Source of the DNA: Priapulus caudatus
Lineage: Eukaryota; Priapulida; Priapulimorpha; Priapulimorphida; Priapulidae
Assembly: GCF_000485595.1 (NCBI RefSeq)
Contig: NW_014577708.1
Coordinates: forward strand, 103,483-153,983
Length of the DNA stretch: 50,501 nucleotides
Direction: 5' to 3'
Shown here: positions 33,640-45,782 of the stretch, one piece after another
How positions within the stretch are numbered: the first letter of the stretch is position 1
How the letters are laid out: each line of letters begins with the position of its first letter
Made by a program: the position numbers and the translations under genes
The notes under the pieces: model-generated
What the model saw: the letters and a program-made list of their open reading frames with translations, nothing else
Database searches by the model: none
Told to the model about the DNA's origin: nothing

Positions 33640-36037
33640 CTGAAAGCATTGGGCATAGAACATAGGGTAACTACGGACTGGGCGCTGGTTAGATGCAGGC
33701 AATAGAACTCCGTATAAAATCAGTGTTTTACTTTTTACTACATAGCATAAACACAAACATGCTACAAATACAAACATATCTCAGTACACCCTATTTGTAC
33801 AGAAACACGAACCAGAACACAGTATCTGCACCCCACAACAACACGACATAATTATAAGTAATTAAAGTCTGCACACACCAAATGCTTCTTTTCTATGTAG
33901 ATAAAGGCCGTGCACAACCAGTTCTAAACCAGATATAGCAGCAGCTGCCAGCCTTGCATACATTTACACACTCGTAATGAAGGTAAGTGCATTGCATGGA
34001 TCCATTAGAATATAAGCCAGCCACATATTGCCCTCAAGCTAATTTTGCTTTTAGCAAGTAAACCACAGGAGTGTGGGCTCTCATGCCAAAATCATGTCAT
34101 ATGATACTATTGTAGTAAACGTCACGAGCTAATAAATACCTTATTATTAACCTAAATTATTTATTATTAAATTTAAATACCTAAAGTATTAATTTATTAG
34201 CTCTTGTAAACGTCCAAAATAAGAGATAATGAAATCTTGTACTTTTTTCTGTAAATTACTAGATGATGAATTGTTATAGCAATTGTTATAGTTCATGACT
34301 TGTGATGAATTGTTATAGTTGACTTGAAAACAATGTTCATACTCATTCAGTTAACATGTATAAAGTTTTTGGGACTATTTTTACTGGTAACTGATGTAAT
34401 GTGCGAATATTTAATCCAAGTTATTTATTGGCCATACGATTAGACTTGCTAGCAAGCCAATTTAATATTAAATTTAACACATCCCCAGAAGGCAGAATAA
34501 TGCGTACATTTAAGTATTTGCACATTACAATGTTGTCAAAATTCACTTCATTATCTGGGGAGGAGTACTATTACAATAATAACTATTTCAAAGACTTGCT
34601 AGTTCCAAATTTTTCTTAATTTTATGAGTTAAGCTGTTATTATAATATTAATAACGCATTTATAATGATATAAATATCATAAGGATTTTACTCAAACAAA
34701 TAGAAGTCGCGTTAGGCAGCAATAACGCAATAGGCCCATGAATTTAGCTTTTAAATCACAATCAAATTTCAAAGGACTGCCTGCCTGAGGGCCATGGGTA
34801 CGATCTTCTAGCTAGATATAGATATTAGGCCTACTTTACTAAACAGCTGGCTTACGAAGATAAGTAGTGTGTGAATATGAGAACCATTTCCGTATGCGTG
34901 ACCTGTATTACAAATCTCACAATGTCCTTCTAGTTCTACAGCATCATTTAACTCGTTGCAACTCTTCATGCTAACTGTATGACAGAAGTTAAACGGCATT
35001 CAATTTCTACAGATATACATTTAAGGCAACATTTCAATAAAAGATTCCATGACAAATGTTCTCTAAACGAAATTTTACCGTTTTTTAACTGAGAAATAAA
35101 ATCAATTGACAAAGGTTTGCATGTGATCCACTTTAAATATCCTCACAGAAATAAAGTGCATAATTTTTTAATTCACGGCATGTGACAACTCAATCATATT
35201 TTACCTTAGACAAGAATAAATAAAGCCTCAGACATTGCTAGTTTCATTGGATTCTGTGCCAGTATGGGGAAAACCATTGGTGTCTCTATCCTAACCACAA
35301 CAATCTACAACGTTCTTAGTATTTTTAATTAATTATACTTTAATTCTACTGCTGCCGTGCACAGTCTCAAATACAAAGTGTGTGTTTTAGTTTAAACTAG
35401 ACAGAAAGCACTCACGGAGAGTGCATACCTCCGCGAGCATGTAACATGTATGTGCTCGCTGGTGGCGGCTGCTGACTGACTCGCCTGCTGCTGCCTCACC
35501 ACTCACTGGTGGCTGCTGCTGACTCGCCATTTGCTGACTCGACGCGCCACCCGCTCGCTGACTCGACGCGCTATCGATCGCGCGGTGGCTATACACACAA
35601 ACACACACACACACACACACACGCGAGCGATTGCATGACCTCCGTTTGCGCGGAGGTAATAAGCATACACACGCTTGGAACACTGAGTTATAACTGCCTC
35701 TGACAGTGAGAAGCTTCCAAGCTCATATTATTTTACCAATGAACCATCATTAAATTAATTAATTAAATATTTATTATAGTCCTTGACTAGACCCTTCACC
35801 CACTATGTGGAGAGATTTGTTAACACAATACCTAGTATGAAGAAAAATCCACTACTTTCTTCTCGCGCAACACACTCAGATATTCATGTCATAATGATTT
35901 GGTCATTGTGATTGTTATCACCACAGCCCCTCCTCCCTGCCCACCAGTCAAATTGGCTACCCACAATAATCACAGCTATTAAACCACTAACCACGCCACA
36001 CTGTAGAATTTACAGGGCAATAGTCATGTAGACATAC
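33640..36037 (-). other. Intron between E2 and E3
   Basis: AT-rich, with one palindromic element (34123-34206), a CTG-rich tandem patch (35457-35545) and an (AC)n tract (35595-35622). A possible cryptic exon in the CTG-rich patch is discussed in the findings. Confidence 0.7.
34123..34206. mobile_element. Short palindromic element 10 (84 bp)
   Basis: CACGAGCTAATAAATA ... ATTTATTAGCTCTTG around an AT-rich loop; exact flanks TAAACGT at 34116-34122 and 34207-34213. Confidence 0.8.
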
Positions 36038-36181
36038 ATGTTCAGTTGCTTCGAGATGCACTGCCTCTTGGATGCTGTGTAGCCACTCGATGAGAGTATT
36101 GTACTGGCCCATGAAGTAGGTGAATGACCACGTCTTCTCCACTTCATCAGTACCAACACAGCTGAGATCCCCACTGGCTGC
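36038..36181 (-). CDS. Nesprin exon E2 (residues 90-137), spectrin-like helix
   Basis: A 48-codon exon, phase 0 at both ends, with acceptor GTGTGTAG|GCAGCC and donor CAT|GTATGT. The correct frame contains VEKTWSFTYFMGQYNTLIEW then LHSIQEAV. The W...YNTLIEWL pattern is typical of the first helix of a nesprin spectrin repeat (W at the core, then WL nine to thirteen residues on). The longest uninterrupted ORF across this stretch is in another frame and shows no such pattern. The frame here was chosen by splice phase and by this helix. Confidence 0.82.
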
Positions 36182-37882
36182 CTACACACATACACACAAC
36201 AAAATATCAATACATTCAGCAATTCATTTGGCTACAGCAGATTTTCTTACAATTTTATGATGGCTGGGTTGATGATACCACAAGCCCTAAATGAGTTGTA
36301 TTACTATTAAAGTATTATATACCTCGTATACTGTGCGTGTATGTATAAAAATACAGAGATTGCGATCATATTTTACCTTTAGGTTTCTTGATTTCACTGT
36401 TGTTTCTACATGTATAGTATGTATCTTTTAACTACATGCGTAAACATTTCTACAGAGACACTATCACATCCCCCAGCACTCATGTAGACAGAGCTAGACG
36501 AGCCATATGGTTTAAATACAAGAGAGGCGTCAGTTTGGTTCCTATGGTACCGTATGTGTCGCACAGTGTGATTGGTTTATGCTAGGCACGTCCCTCAACA
36601 GCCAGCAGCCACGATGGCGTAGTGGATTTACACTGGAATTCATCAACATTTGCGTACGCAGGTGCTGCGCGGCGTTGATGAATCGCACCTACGAGCTTTG
36701 CGTACGTACTTCGTAGAAACTCGGTGTACGCAATACACTTTACGCAACGTTGATGAATCCGGCCCCAGGAGCGTATTTAAAGGGATCGTTTACTCTAGGT
36801 TTTAGGGTTATTTTCAGTTAATTTAGGTTAAAAATACGCTACATAAAAAGTTTCATGGTTCAATCACCATTAGAAATATTATTTAAACATGTTTTAAAAC
36901 TAACGACTACAGTTTGACTACAACGACGGTGGCGCCACTCAAATGGCACGATCTGATAAGTTGCGCAAAACCACTTTTCAGTCAAGGGCTACAGACCAAG
37001 GGTGTTTCTTATTTATTAATTTAAAAGTAAAAAGATTGTAATATCTTATAAACGACATATAGTTTCAGTTATAACATGGATAAATTTGCCCTAAATATCG
37101 TTCGGTTAAGGCCCAATCACACCAGAGCTACGCTCATCACGATCGCCCCGTCCTCAAAAAATTTGCCCGAGCGTGGTGAGCGTGGTTGAGAGCGTGGCCA
37201 ATTGGGCCCCAGCCGGGCCCAGCGCCGATACTACGATCTAATTACGTCCATACTACGATCTAAGTAAGCATTTCTGGAGCCGCGAATCAGCGTGTGAACG
37301 CTCGGTCGCGTATTTGTTTCAGATTCGGTATTTCATAAATACGAGGTCTCGTGTGAACGAGGCTTATAATACTCTATTAATCATTTAATGACATTTGGGA
37401 CAAAATTACCACTCAATGTATTACGAAAAAATTAATAATAACATTATAACAATGTATAGTTGTATACTGTATTTTTTTCCTATTTGCTATTTATTTATAT
37501 TTATTGTGTTATTGATGTTTATACTTTATACTTGTAACATTATAACTTATATCAGTTGACTGAATTTCATGACAGCTCTTCTCAAACATTGACAATGGAG
37601 TTTTATAACAGTTCCATATTGTACTTTCTACAGCAATTCTTTCGCACTAATGCACAAATTAGAATTTGCAAATGCAATTGCATGAGAATTAGTCTTTTAG
37701 ACACTGCCAGATCATTTAAATTCAGTAAAGATTAGGCCTATAGCCTTATTAACACTTATTTGCTCAAAAATAATATCATTACCCATTTGGATGGCAGCAA
37801 CTTACATATGTGCACACACATGCATGCACACGTACACACAAGATCGAACAGACTGCACAGTTCACACACGAAAACGTAGTAC
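36182..37882 (-). other. Intron between E1 and E2, with duplicated block
   Basis: Contains 36440-37275, which is repeated at 43825-44670 (see findings). It includes an ATTCATCAAC-type MITE (about 36637-36770), a TTAA-bounded left end (36777-36780) and the first 170 bp of a Harbinger copy (from 37105). Confidence 0.75.
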
Positions 37883-38149
37883 CTGTGATAGCTTGTCTAT
37901 GTTGACAGGAAGGTTTTTGCGTAGAGCAGCATCTAGCTCCCTGGGCGACAGCTTACTGTTGGACACAAGCTTTACCAATTCTTCTGCGGACACGACAAAC
38001 TGGTCAACACTACTTGACAGTCGATTCTTCGTCTGGCTTTTTCCTGGGGAGACTCGCTTTGTGACAGCCCCTTTTCCAGAAACTTCCCGTTTATCCTCCT
38101 GCTTGGCTTCTTCACAAGACGCTGGATTACCTTCCATAACTGACCTTGC
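37883..38149 (-). CDS. Nesprin exon E1 (residues 1-89 of the visible part)
   Basis: An 89-codon exon, phase 0 at both ends. The acceptor reads TTTCTCTCAG before GCAAGG and the donor is CAG|GTACTA. The first half is polar and charged (KQEDKREVSGKG, KSQTKN) and looks like a linker. The second half (VDQFVVSAEELVKLVSNSKLSPRELDAALRKN, split here as VDQFVVSAEELVKLV and SPRELDAALRKN) has helical heptad character. It is the most upstream exon I can support. The intron on its 5' side is at least 12 kb and runs out of the window. I cannot assign it to a particular numbered spectrin repeat. Confidence 0.8.
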
Positions 38150-38405
38150 CTGAGAGAAATACAGTGAGATATGAATTGTGATGTGGCAGGATTTTTACAC
38201 ACACAGTAGCTGGCACAGTAACATCATACATGCACCAACTAATAAATTATTATTGTTATCAGCATTAGGCCAATAGATTGTGCCCTCGAAATGTGTACGA
38301 TCTGACGCTATTGTAGGATCTAGCATTTATAGATTATTCTAGATTGCAATTTAATAATAATTAATATTATTTATTGCCATTCACTGATCATTCACCGATT
38401 TAGCT

Positions 38406-38787
38406 CTAGTACTATAGCCTGCGTACAGTTGCAGCAGCCTGCTGCAACTGTACGCGGGCTATAGTACTAGAGCTATCACTAATTCAGTGAGCACCGCCAT
38501 CCAGGTTAGTATTATCAGGACTCCTGCTATTATCCCAGGTAGACCTGTACTATAGCCAGGTACTATAGCCCGTGGCAACTGTACGCGGGCTCTACACTCG
38601 GCCTAAACCGACCAGGCTCTCTGACTGTTACACGGCGTAGGACACGCCTCTCGCCAACGTAGTGTTAAGCGAGAAGGAAACTTGTGGCTACACTCGGCCT
38701 AGCTCTAGTACTATAGCCCGCGTAGTTGCCGCAAGCCTGCGGCAAAGTTCTGTACGTGGGCTATAGTATTATTAGTACTACTACTAG
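38406..38787. repeat. Cluster of GTACTATAGCCCGCGTA hairpins
   Basis: A near-perfect palindrome of about 70 bp at 38406-38477 (CTCTAGTACTATAGCC start). Related half-copies lie at 38545-38592 and a diverged second palindrome at 38700-38787. TACACTCGGCCTA occurs twice (38592, 38691). Confidence 0.8.
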
Positions 38788-38852
38788 AGCACGAAGGGTC
38801 GTTGTCGTATAATGGCGTATAATATGTACCCGAGGTAACTATTTGATATGGT

Positions 38853-38868
38853 TAGGGTTAGGGTTAGG
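38853..38868 (+). repeat. Interstitial telomere-like (TTAGGG)n
   Basis: GGTTAGGGTTAGGGTTAGG directly before the left arm of the foldback element. Similar runs lie at 2740-2750, 40056-40070, 40122-40160 (complement) and 41806-41832. Confidence 0.85.
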
Positions 38869-40056
38869 TAGACCGAATAATTCTGTCCCATATAACCTTT
38901 TTTATATTTTGGTGAGGGTTATTGGGACAGAACGGGGTGCATTGACATTTCGTGAGATCGCATGCAAGATGCATGCGCTGCTAATGCGGCCCGTACGCCG
39001 CTATTGGCGCAAAAAAAAACCTACCTTTCCCTTCTACATGGCTTTACCTTGCTACTGATATGTGTATACATTCACTTCAATCGTTATTCACTTCTTAAAA
39101 GATTGTTTTTCAGAAACCCCGCTTCATTTCACTTTAGTAAATTACATTCGCCATTTACAAACAATCAGACCAATCAGAGCATAGATACTAACCCAAGGGG
39201 GGTAGTATCTCCCTTGGGTTAGTATCTATGCTCAGAGCAAGTCTATCAGCCCTCCTGCAGNNNNNNNNNNGCTGTTTTTGGCCCTCCTTGTTAAAAAATC
39301 CTGGCTACACCAGTGTTTTTGGGTGTTTTCTGACGATATTATTATGTGATTGAAAATAGGATATTTTGGGATATTTTTTTGGGACAACCAAAAATTGTTG
39401 CGGACAACCTGATTTGATGCCTGGGTTGTCCGCAGGACAACCACATTTTTTTTCTCATTTCGAGCACTGATATATATATATATATATAAATATTAAAACA
39501 TTGAAAACCAGGAAACATCAATCTACAACAACTGAATAATTATCATTGCGAAGATATGTACTTGCCTTGTGTTTAGGCCTACTGACTGTGAAAATCAGGT
39601 CCATTGCCGATTTTAGTCGGACTGAACATGGCGGACATGGCGGCTGTCTGGTTGTTTTGATCCAATTCATCTCAGAAAAACGGCATAACTCGATAAATGA
39701 GTAGCGCCCAGTAGCGCCCAGTTACCGCGAGAAAGCCAGAGGTTTATAGATTCGTTTGAGCTATTACATGTGACGCTAGCTGTGTTGATGGTTGGATACC
39801 GAGCCAACTACAAGGTTTTATGATCAAGAATTTGAAACGATATTCTAACCCTAGCAATACCGTTTCTTGGAGCTAAGTAAAGCCATGTAGAAGGAAACGG
39901 TAGGTTTTTTTTCGCGCCAATAGCGGCGTACGGGCCGCATTAGCAGAGCATGCATTTTGCATGCGATCTCGCGAAATGTCAATGCACCCCGTTCTGTCCC
40001 AATAACCCTCACCAAAATATAAAAAAGGTTATATGGGACAGAATTATTCGGTCTAA
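38869..40056. mobile_element. Foldback element copy 1, broken by an assembly gap
   Basis: Left arm 38869-39250 (GACCGAATAATTCTGTCCCA start). The distal part of the right arm is its reverse complement at 39862-40056. The middle carries a 23-bp hairpin (39177-39233), the N gap, and AT-rich sequence. Confidence 0.75.
39261..39270. other. Assembly gap (10 N)
   Basis: Ten unresolved bases inside the foldback element. Confidence 1.
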
Positions 40057-40571
40057 GGGTTAGGGTTAGGGAGTAGGGCCCAAGGATAGAGAACATGGGT
40101 CTTAATAAAACCAATGTGCCTAACCCTAACCCTAATCCTAACCCTAACCATAACCCTAACCTATTATATTGTCATTGATATAATATTATATTTATATTGA
40201 TGTAAATGACATTGGTTTTATTGGGACCCATGTTCTCTAGCCTTGAACCGGGAGTAGGCGTAGGCGACATACCCTCGCCGACACTTCGGGTATAACTCGC
40301 CATATATCGACAACGACCCTTCAGCAGTACTACTAACCAGTACTAGTACTATCTACTAGAAGCTAGTTACTAGTAGTTATTTATACTATTACTACTACAG
40401 TAACTAGTTGAGGCTATGGCCTACATCTCCGCATATATTGCATAGATTTTGAATTTATACATACGATTCACTATCAGCTAGTATCAGTTTATCATTTATG
40501 GCGATACTACCTACCGTCTTACTGTAGATTACAGATACATGGGTAACCACAAACCCAAGAGGAAGGGGTTA

Positions 40572-41282
40572 CATTAGACCGAATAACTCTGTCTTCCATA
40601 TAACCTTTTTTATATTTTGTGTGAGGGTTTATATTGGGACAGAACGGGGTTCATGAAATTTCGTGAGATCGGCATCAAATGCATAGCGCTGCGAATGCGG
40701 CCCTGTACGCCGCTATTGCGGGTGAAAAAAACCCTATCCGTTCGCCTTCTACATGGCTTAACCTTCTTGCTACTGATGATGTGTATATCATTGACTTTCA
40801 ATTCGTTATTCACCTTCTAAAAGATTTTTTCAGAAAGACCGCTTCGTTTACAACTTTCCTAATCCTTTCGCAACATTTACAAAAATCAGACCAATCAGAA
40901 ACGAGTCTTACAAATAGCCTGGTTCTCAGCTTGTATCTGTGGCGCCTGCAGGAGGGCTGATAGATCTCTGCTCTGCATTGGTCTGATTGTTGTAAATGGC
41001 GAATGATTTTAGGAATAGTGGTAAGCGGTATTCTGAAAAAAACAATCTTTAAGAAGTGGAATAACCGATTGAAGTGAATGTATACACATATCAGTGGCAA
41101 GGTGAAAGCATGTAGAAGGGCAACGGTAAGGTATTTTCACACGGCCAATATCGCCGTACGAGCCGGCATTCGCAGGCATGTCGATCTCAGCGAAATTCAA
41201 ATGAACCCCCGTTTCTGTCTCGAATTATAACCCTCATCAAAATATAAAAACAGGTGATATGGGACAGAATTATTGTTCAAGG
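40572..41282. mobile_element. Foldback element copy 2, complete
   Basis: Left arm 40572-40965 and right arm about 40966-41282 are inverted copies of each other and of copy 1, meeting near CTGCAGGAGGGCTGATAGA. They differ by many single-base indels. Outside lie GAGAACATGG(G)TC(CC)AATAAAACCAATGTC repeats (40090, 40205, 41287). Confidence 0.8.
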
Positions 41283-41687
41283 ATAGAGAACATGGTCCCA
41301 ATAAAACCAATGTCATTTACATTCAATATAAATATAATATTTATATTATAATCAATATATAAATAGGCAGTGCTACGGTATACGGTAGCCGTATCTTAAT
41401 GTCTCGTAGGCTACGGTAGCGGGAGTCCATTGGCTTTCATACTTAACAGAGACAGAAGATTGGCGGCGTGGCGCCACGAATTGAATAAACGGCCTTGGGA
41501 AATAAATTCACGATTTTGAGAGTTTGAGATGAAGCTAGAACCCTAATACCCCTAACCTAACTGCCACAAATCCTAACGCCTATACCCTAACCTAACGGCG
41601 CAAAAAGGGGCTCAACGACCGACGGCTACCGTACGTCCGTAAGCCACTGGCACTGCGTATAAATATAATACTAAGGTTAGGGTTTGG

Positions 41688-41802
41688 CAGGGAGTCTATA
41701 ATAGGCTCCTAGGGGCTATATAGGGAGGCTATATATAGGGAGGCTATATAAGGGAGGCTATAATATAGGGAGGCTATATAGGGAGCCATTATAGACTCCC
41801 TG
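41688..41802. repeat. 115-bp palindromic unit with GGGAGGCTATATA minisatellite loop
   Basis: CAGGGAGTCTATAAT at the left and ATTATAGACTCCCTG at the right. Between them lie four to five AGGGAGGCTATATA units. The CA...TG ends resemble the short palindromic family, with TTAGGG-like repeats on both sides. Confidence 0.75.
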
Positions 41803-42320
41803 GTTATGGTTAGGGTTAGGGTTAGGGTTAAGGATTACATTATCCTCTTGGGGTTACATTATCCTCTTGGGTTTGGTTACATTATTGTATCTAAGCTAGT
41901 GACGTACCGAATAATTTCTTTGCATAATCTTGAGGTACGCTTAAACCGAAGCTATGCGTAATTTTTACACACGGAGTTATGTGTTATAAACACGCGCATA
42001 CTTGTGAATTTTACAATTTGGCAATTCCTTATTTCATATCCTTACCGTTGCGGCGTAGCTCAGACTGTAGTGTTCGTTGGTCAAACAACTGTTGGAATGT
42101 TCATGTTGATCTTTCCCAAGAGTAAATCAGGATGTAGTGGCGGTTCGGTTTAAAGTCCAGAATGCAATTTGCGGCGCCTTTTGAAAATCAGCCCGGCAAT
42201 CTAGACCTGGTTACTCGCTCCCACCTCTACGGCTTAGTTACTTCGGTCGAGTAATCGAGTTGGAGCGAGTACCAGTCTACATCCGCGATGCCATCGAGAT
42301 AACATTTATACACAGTAGGA

Positions 42321-42510
42321 TTCATCAAGCTGCGTACGCAAAAATTATTTTGGCGTAAATCTTCTGTAGCGCAATCGACGTTGCCTTAGTTGCGATTCAT
42401 CAACACAGCTATTTAGTAAATTTTCGTACGATTTCGCGTACGCAAGCGAGGCCGTTTTAGTGGCGATCATCCAAGCTAAAATTTACGTAAGCCCTTTGCG
42501 TAACTCTTTA
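42321..42510. mobile_element. Degenerate ATTCATCAA-type MITE
   Basis: GGATTCATCAAGCTGCGTACGCA at the left, internal GATTCATCAACACAG and GCGTACGCAAG, related to 36637-36770 and 44011-44135. Confidence 0.5.
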
Positions 42511-42744
42511 CACGAGCCTGACGAGGTGGCCGTAAACCACTCGAAATTTCCGCAGGTGTTTCAGCATACCCGCAGCATGCATTATTTATATTGAGAATAA
42601 CAGGTTAATATTATAAAAATTACTACTCACTAAAAAATAAATAAATAAGTTACCATACTACACAGACAGACGGCGCCTTTGACGCATGCGTTGTCATAGC
42701 TTGTCATTGTTTTTCGTTTATAAGCGAGTTCGTAGTTTAGCCGT

Positions 42745-43765
42745 CGTACGTGCACACGCACGCACGTCACACGTGCAACAAAGCACGCACGCACGTGTAG
42801 CGTGCACACGCCGCACGCCCGTGTATCGTAGCACAGCCGGACACGCAACGCACCGTGTAGACGTGCAGCGACGCACGCACTGCGCGCGCCGCGTGTACGT
42901 ACACACGCAGCGCACGCACGTGTACGTGCACAACACACGTGGCACATCAGCACGCCATGCTACGTGTACGTAGCCACGTACGCACGCCGTGGTACGTGAC
43001 CGCAGACGGCACACACGCACACACGGCTAGCACACGCACGCGACGCACGCACATACGCACGTCCATGCACGCACGTGTACGTACACACGGCACAGCACGG
43101 CAAGACGCACATGGCAGCGTGTACGTGGCACACGGCACGCACGCTACACGTGGCACAAGCACGCGACGGCACGGGTCCGCCGTGTACGTGTACACAACCA
43201 CGCACAACGGCACGGTACGTGTACCGTGTACACAACACCCACGGCACGTGTCACAATGCCACGCACGCACAGGCAGGCGCCCGTGTATCGCACAAAACGC
43301 CGCCACGGCACGTGTACGTGCACACGCACCGCACGCACGCACGCACGTGTACGTGCACACGGCACGCACGAACGCACGCAGCGTGTAGTGCACACACACG
43401 CACGCATTACGTGCACATGCACGCACGCACGCTGGGGCCACGCACGTGTGACGTGAAGCTACGCGACAGTACGCACGTGTACGTACACACGCACGCACGC
43501 GACGCCCGTGTACGGTACACACGCACGCACGCAACGTGTACGTGACTCGCACGGCACGCACGGGTAACGCACGCTACGTGTTTACGTAAACACGGCGCCC
43601 GCACGTGTACGTGCACACACACGTGAGGCCACGCACACATGCACTGCAACGCACGCACGCACGGTACACGTGTACGTGCATCACGCACGCAACGCACGTG
43701 TGGCGTGCACACGCACACGACGCACGCAAACGACGTGTAACGTAACAGCACTCACGGCACGCACG
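42745..43765. repeat. 1-kb CACGTGTACGTGCACAC minisatellite
   Basis: Units of roughly 40 bp built of (GCAC)n around a GCACGTGTACGTGCACAC palindrome (for example 43311, 43346, 43467, 43606, 43664). It is strongly GC-rich and alternating purine-pyrimidine. The open frames on both strands are repeat artefacts. Confidence 0.9.
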
Positions 43766-43824
43766 TGAACGTGTCGCTGCATTCATGAGTGTTTTAACGG
43801 CAATATACAAACGCAAAATGAAGA

Positions 43825-44158
43825 CACTACACACTCCCCCAGCAGGCTCATGTAAGGAAGAGCTAGACGGCCATATGGTTTAAATACAAGAAGAGGCGTT
43901 CCAGTCTTGGTTCCTATGGACCAGTAAGTGTCGGCACAGTGTGAATGGGTTTATGCTAGCAGCGTCCCTCACAGCCAGCAGCCACGATGCGTAGTGGATT
44001 TACATCTGGAATCAATCAACATTTTGCGTACGCAGGTGCTGCGCGGCGTTGATGAATCGCACGTATCGAGGCTTTGCGTACGTACTTCGTAGAAACTCGG
44101 TGTACGCAAATACACTTTACGCACGTTTGATGAATCCGGCCCCAGGAGCGTATTTTAA
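43825..44158. repeat. Copy of 36440-36780
   Basis: Shares CAGCCAGCAGCCACGATG, GGTGCTGCGCGGCGTTGATG and GATGAATCCGGCCCCAGGAG with the other copy, including the small ATTCATCAAC-type MITE. It differs by frequent 1-2 base indels. Confidence 0.85.
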
Positions 44159-44502
44159 AGGGATCGTTACTCTAGTTTTTAGGTTTTTCAGTTAATTTAG
44201 GTTAGAAAATACGCTACAAAAAAGTTTCGATGGTTCAAGTCACCATTAGATAATATTATTTAAAACATTGTTTTAGAAACTAAACGCACTACAGTTTGAT
44301 GTAGCAAACGACGGTGGCGCCGACTCAAATGGCAGCGATTCTGATAAGCTTGCGCAAACCACTTTTCAGTCAAGGGCTTACAGACCAAAGGGTGTTTCTT
44401 ATTTATTAATTTAATAAAGTAAAAGATTGTAATTATCTTATAAATCGACATATGTTTCAGTTATAAGCATGCCATAAATTTCCACTAAATATCGTTCGGT
44501 TA

Positions 44503-45782
44503 TGGCCCAATCACACCAGAGCTAAACGCTCATCACGATCGCCCGCGTCCCATCAAAAAATTTGCCGCATGAGCGTGTGAGGCGTGGTTGAGAAGGCGTG
44601 GCGCAATTTGGGCCGCCAGCCGGGCCAGCCGCCGATACTACGATCTAATTACGTCCCGCATACTACGATCTAATGTGCGTCTTTACCCCGATCTCATTCG
44701 CGCTCAACAAGCTTTCACCACGGTCCTCGCAAGTCACACGCCCGCATCACCGCTTGACTGCCGCGGACTGCGTCTTTATTGCGACCCAATCAGATCGTTG
44801 TTGCGTTCCGAAGACGAACGCTTGGGCACTGCGCTTTGAGCAACGCTGACCGCGCTCAACTGCGGCGCGCAATCATGCGCCGACTGCGCTTGGCTAACCG
44901 ATCATTATAAATTACCCTGCGCCGCGTTTCTAATAGCATCATCCATTCATTCTGCGTGGTCGTTGCCAAGATTAACATCAAGATAATTAAGATCAACATT
45001 ATCAATTCTTAAATCACAGATTATTTTCTACGCAGACACCAAACTATGCCGGCCAAGACAAGGGGAGAGGCAGTGGCTTGCAATGAGGGCTTGGCAATCA
45101 AGTAGGTTCGAGTTGTCTTCTACGAGAAACATGGCATGGAGTAGTTGTTGCCTCATCGCATAGTGGACAGCTGAACGGTGGTGTGGCCAGGGTAGCACGC
45201 AAAAAATTATACCCCAAGTTTTGCAGGACGTGATCTGAGGCGTAACTAACAGTAATGCGCGAACGCCACAACGGCGTTAGTCTGAACGTGTTGGCGTAGT
45301 ACAATCGCGTAGAAACGGGTCGAGCTTGCTAGAGACGCACCATGGTCATAGCGAGAGCGTGGTCAGGTCGCAGAGACATCTCCATGGACGTAGTAACAGC
45401 GTGATGAAAAACGTATTGACATCGTGCTGAGAACGGGGCGACAATTTTCACTGCACCCGACACGCGTTGCGATACGCTTTGCGATACGATCATTGAAGTT
45501 CGTAATACGCTCGAGTTACGTGGGTACTCGGCCTTCCACGTCTCTATATAACGCCCGCACTGCGGCTGTATTTCCGCCCACGCTCGTAGCCGAACGAGTT
45601 ATTTTTGAACATGTTCAAAGTTTGGCCACGCTCTCCACGCTCATGCTGAACTGGCACCGCGCTTCGATCACGATCACAGTACGTCCATATACGTCCACAC
45701 TGCGTTCTAACACGTTTCCACCACGCTCTTAGAGCGTAATACGAGCGTAAGTGAGATTGGGGCCCCCTGGTGTGACTGGGTA
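44503..45782. mobile_element. PIF/Harbinger deletion derivative A
   Basis: Ends GGCCCAATCACACCAG and CTGGTGTGACTGGG with TTA at both borders (44500-44502, 45783-45785), fitting the 3-bp Harbinger duplication. An ATG at 45046 corresponds to the start of the plus-strand ORF in copy B. After about 30 bp it jumps to sequence matching copy B at about 46802, so it lost both genes. Confidence 0.75.

Larger units (their letters stand above)
5550..38149 (-). other. Syne: Nesprin-like (SYNE/KASH) gene, 3' part, 16 exons
   Basis: This is the whole visible locus, with exons listed separately. Nesprins sit in the outer nuclear membrane, bind SUN proteins in the perinuclear space through the KASH peptide, and link the nucleus to cytoskeleton and motors. 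All 16 exons have AG/GT borders and phases agree at every junction (0,0,1,0,0,1,0,0,0,1,0,2,0,1,2 from 5' to 3'). Their sum is 4581 nt, exactly 1526 codons plus stop. Spectrin-like helices flank a long acidic linker and the protein ends in a transmembrane helix plus KASH tail, as in nesprin-1/2. The first visible exon starts at an acceptor, so the N-terminal part lies beyond position 50501 or in exons I could not see between 38150 and there. The alternative, a Klarsicht-type KASH protein, is less likely given the IPLE-type motif and repeat layout. Confidence 0.9.

Noticed and set aside
42630-43751. Long overlapping frames, up to 204 codons, resembling Cys-rich proteins
   Set aside because: They are translations of the CACGTGTACGTGCAC minisatellite, mirrored on both strands, and indel-prone.
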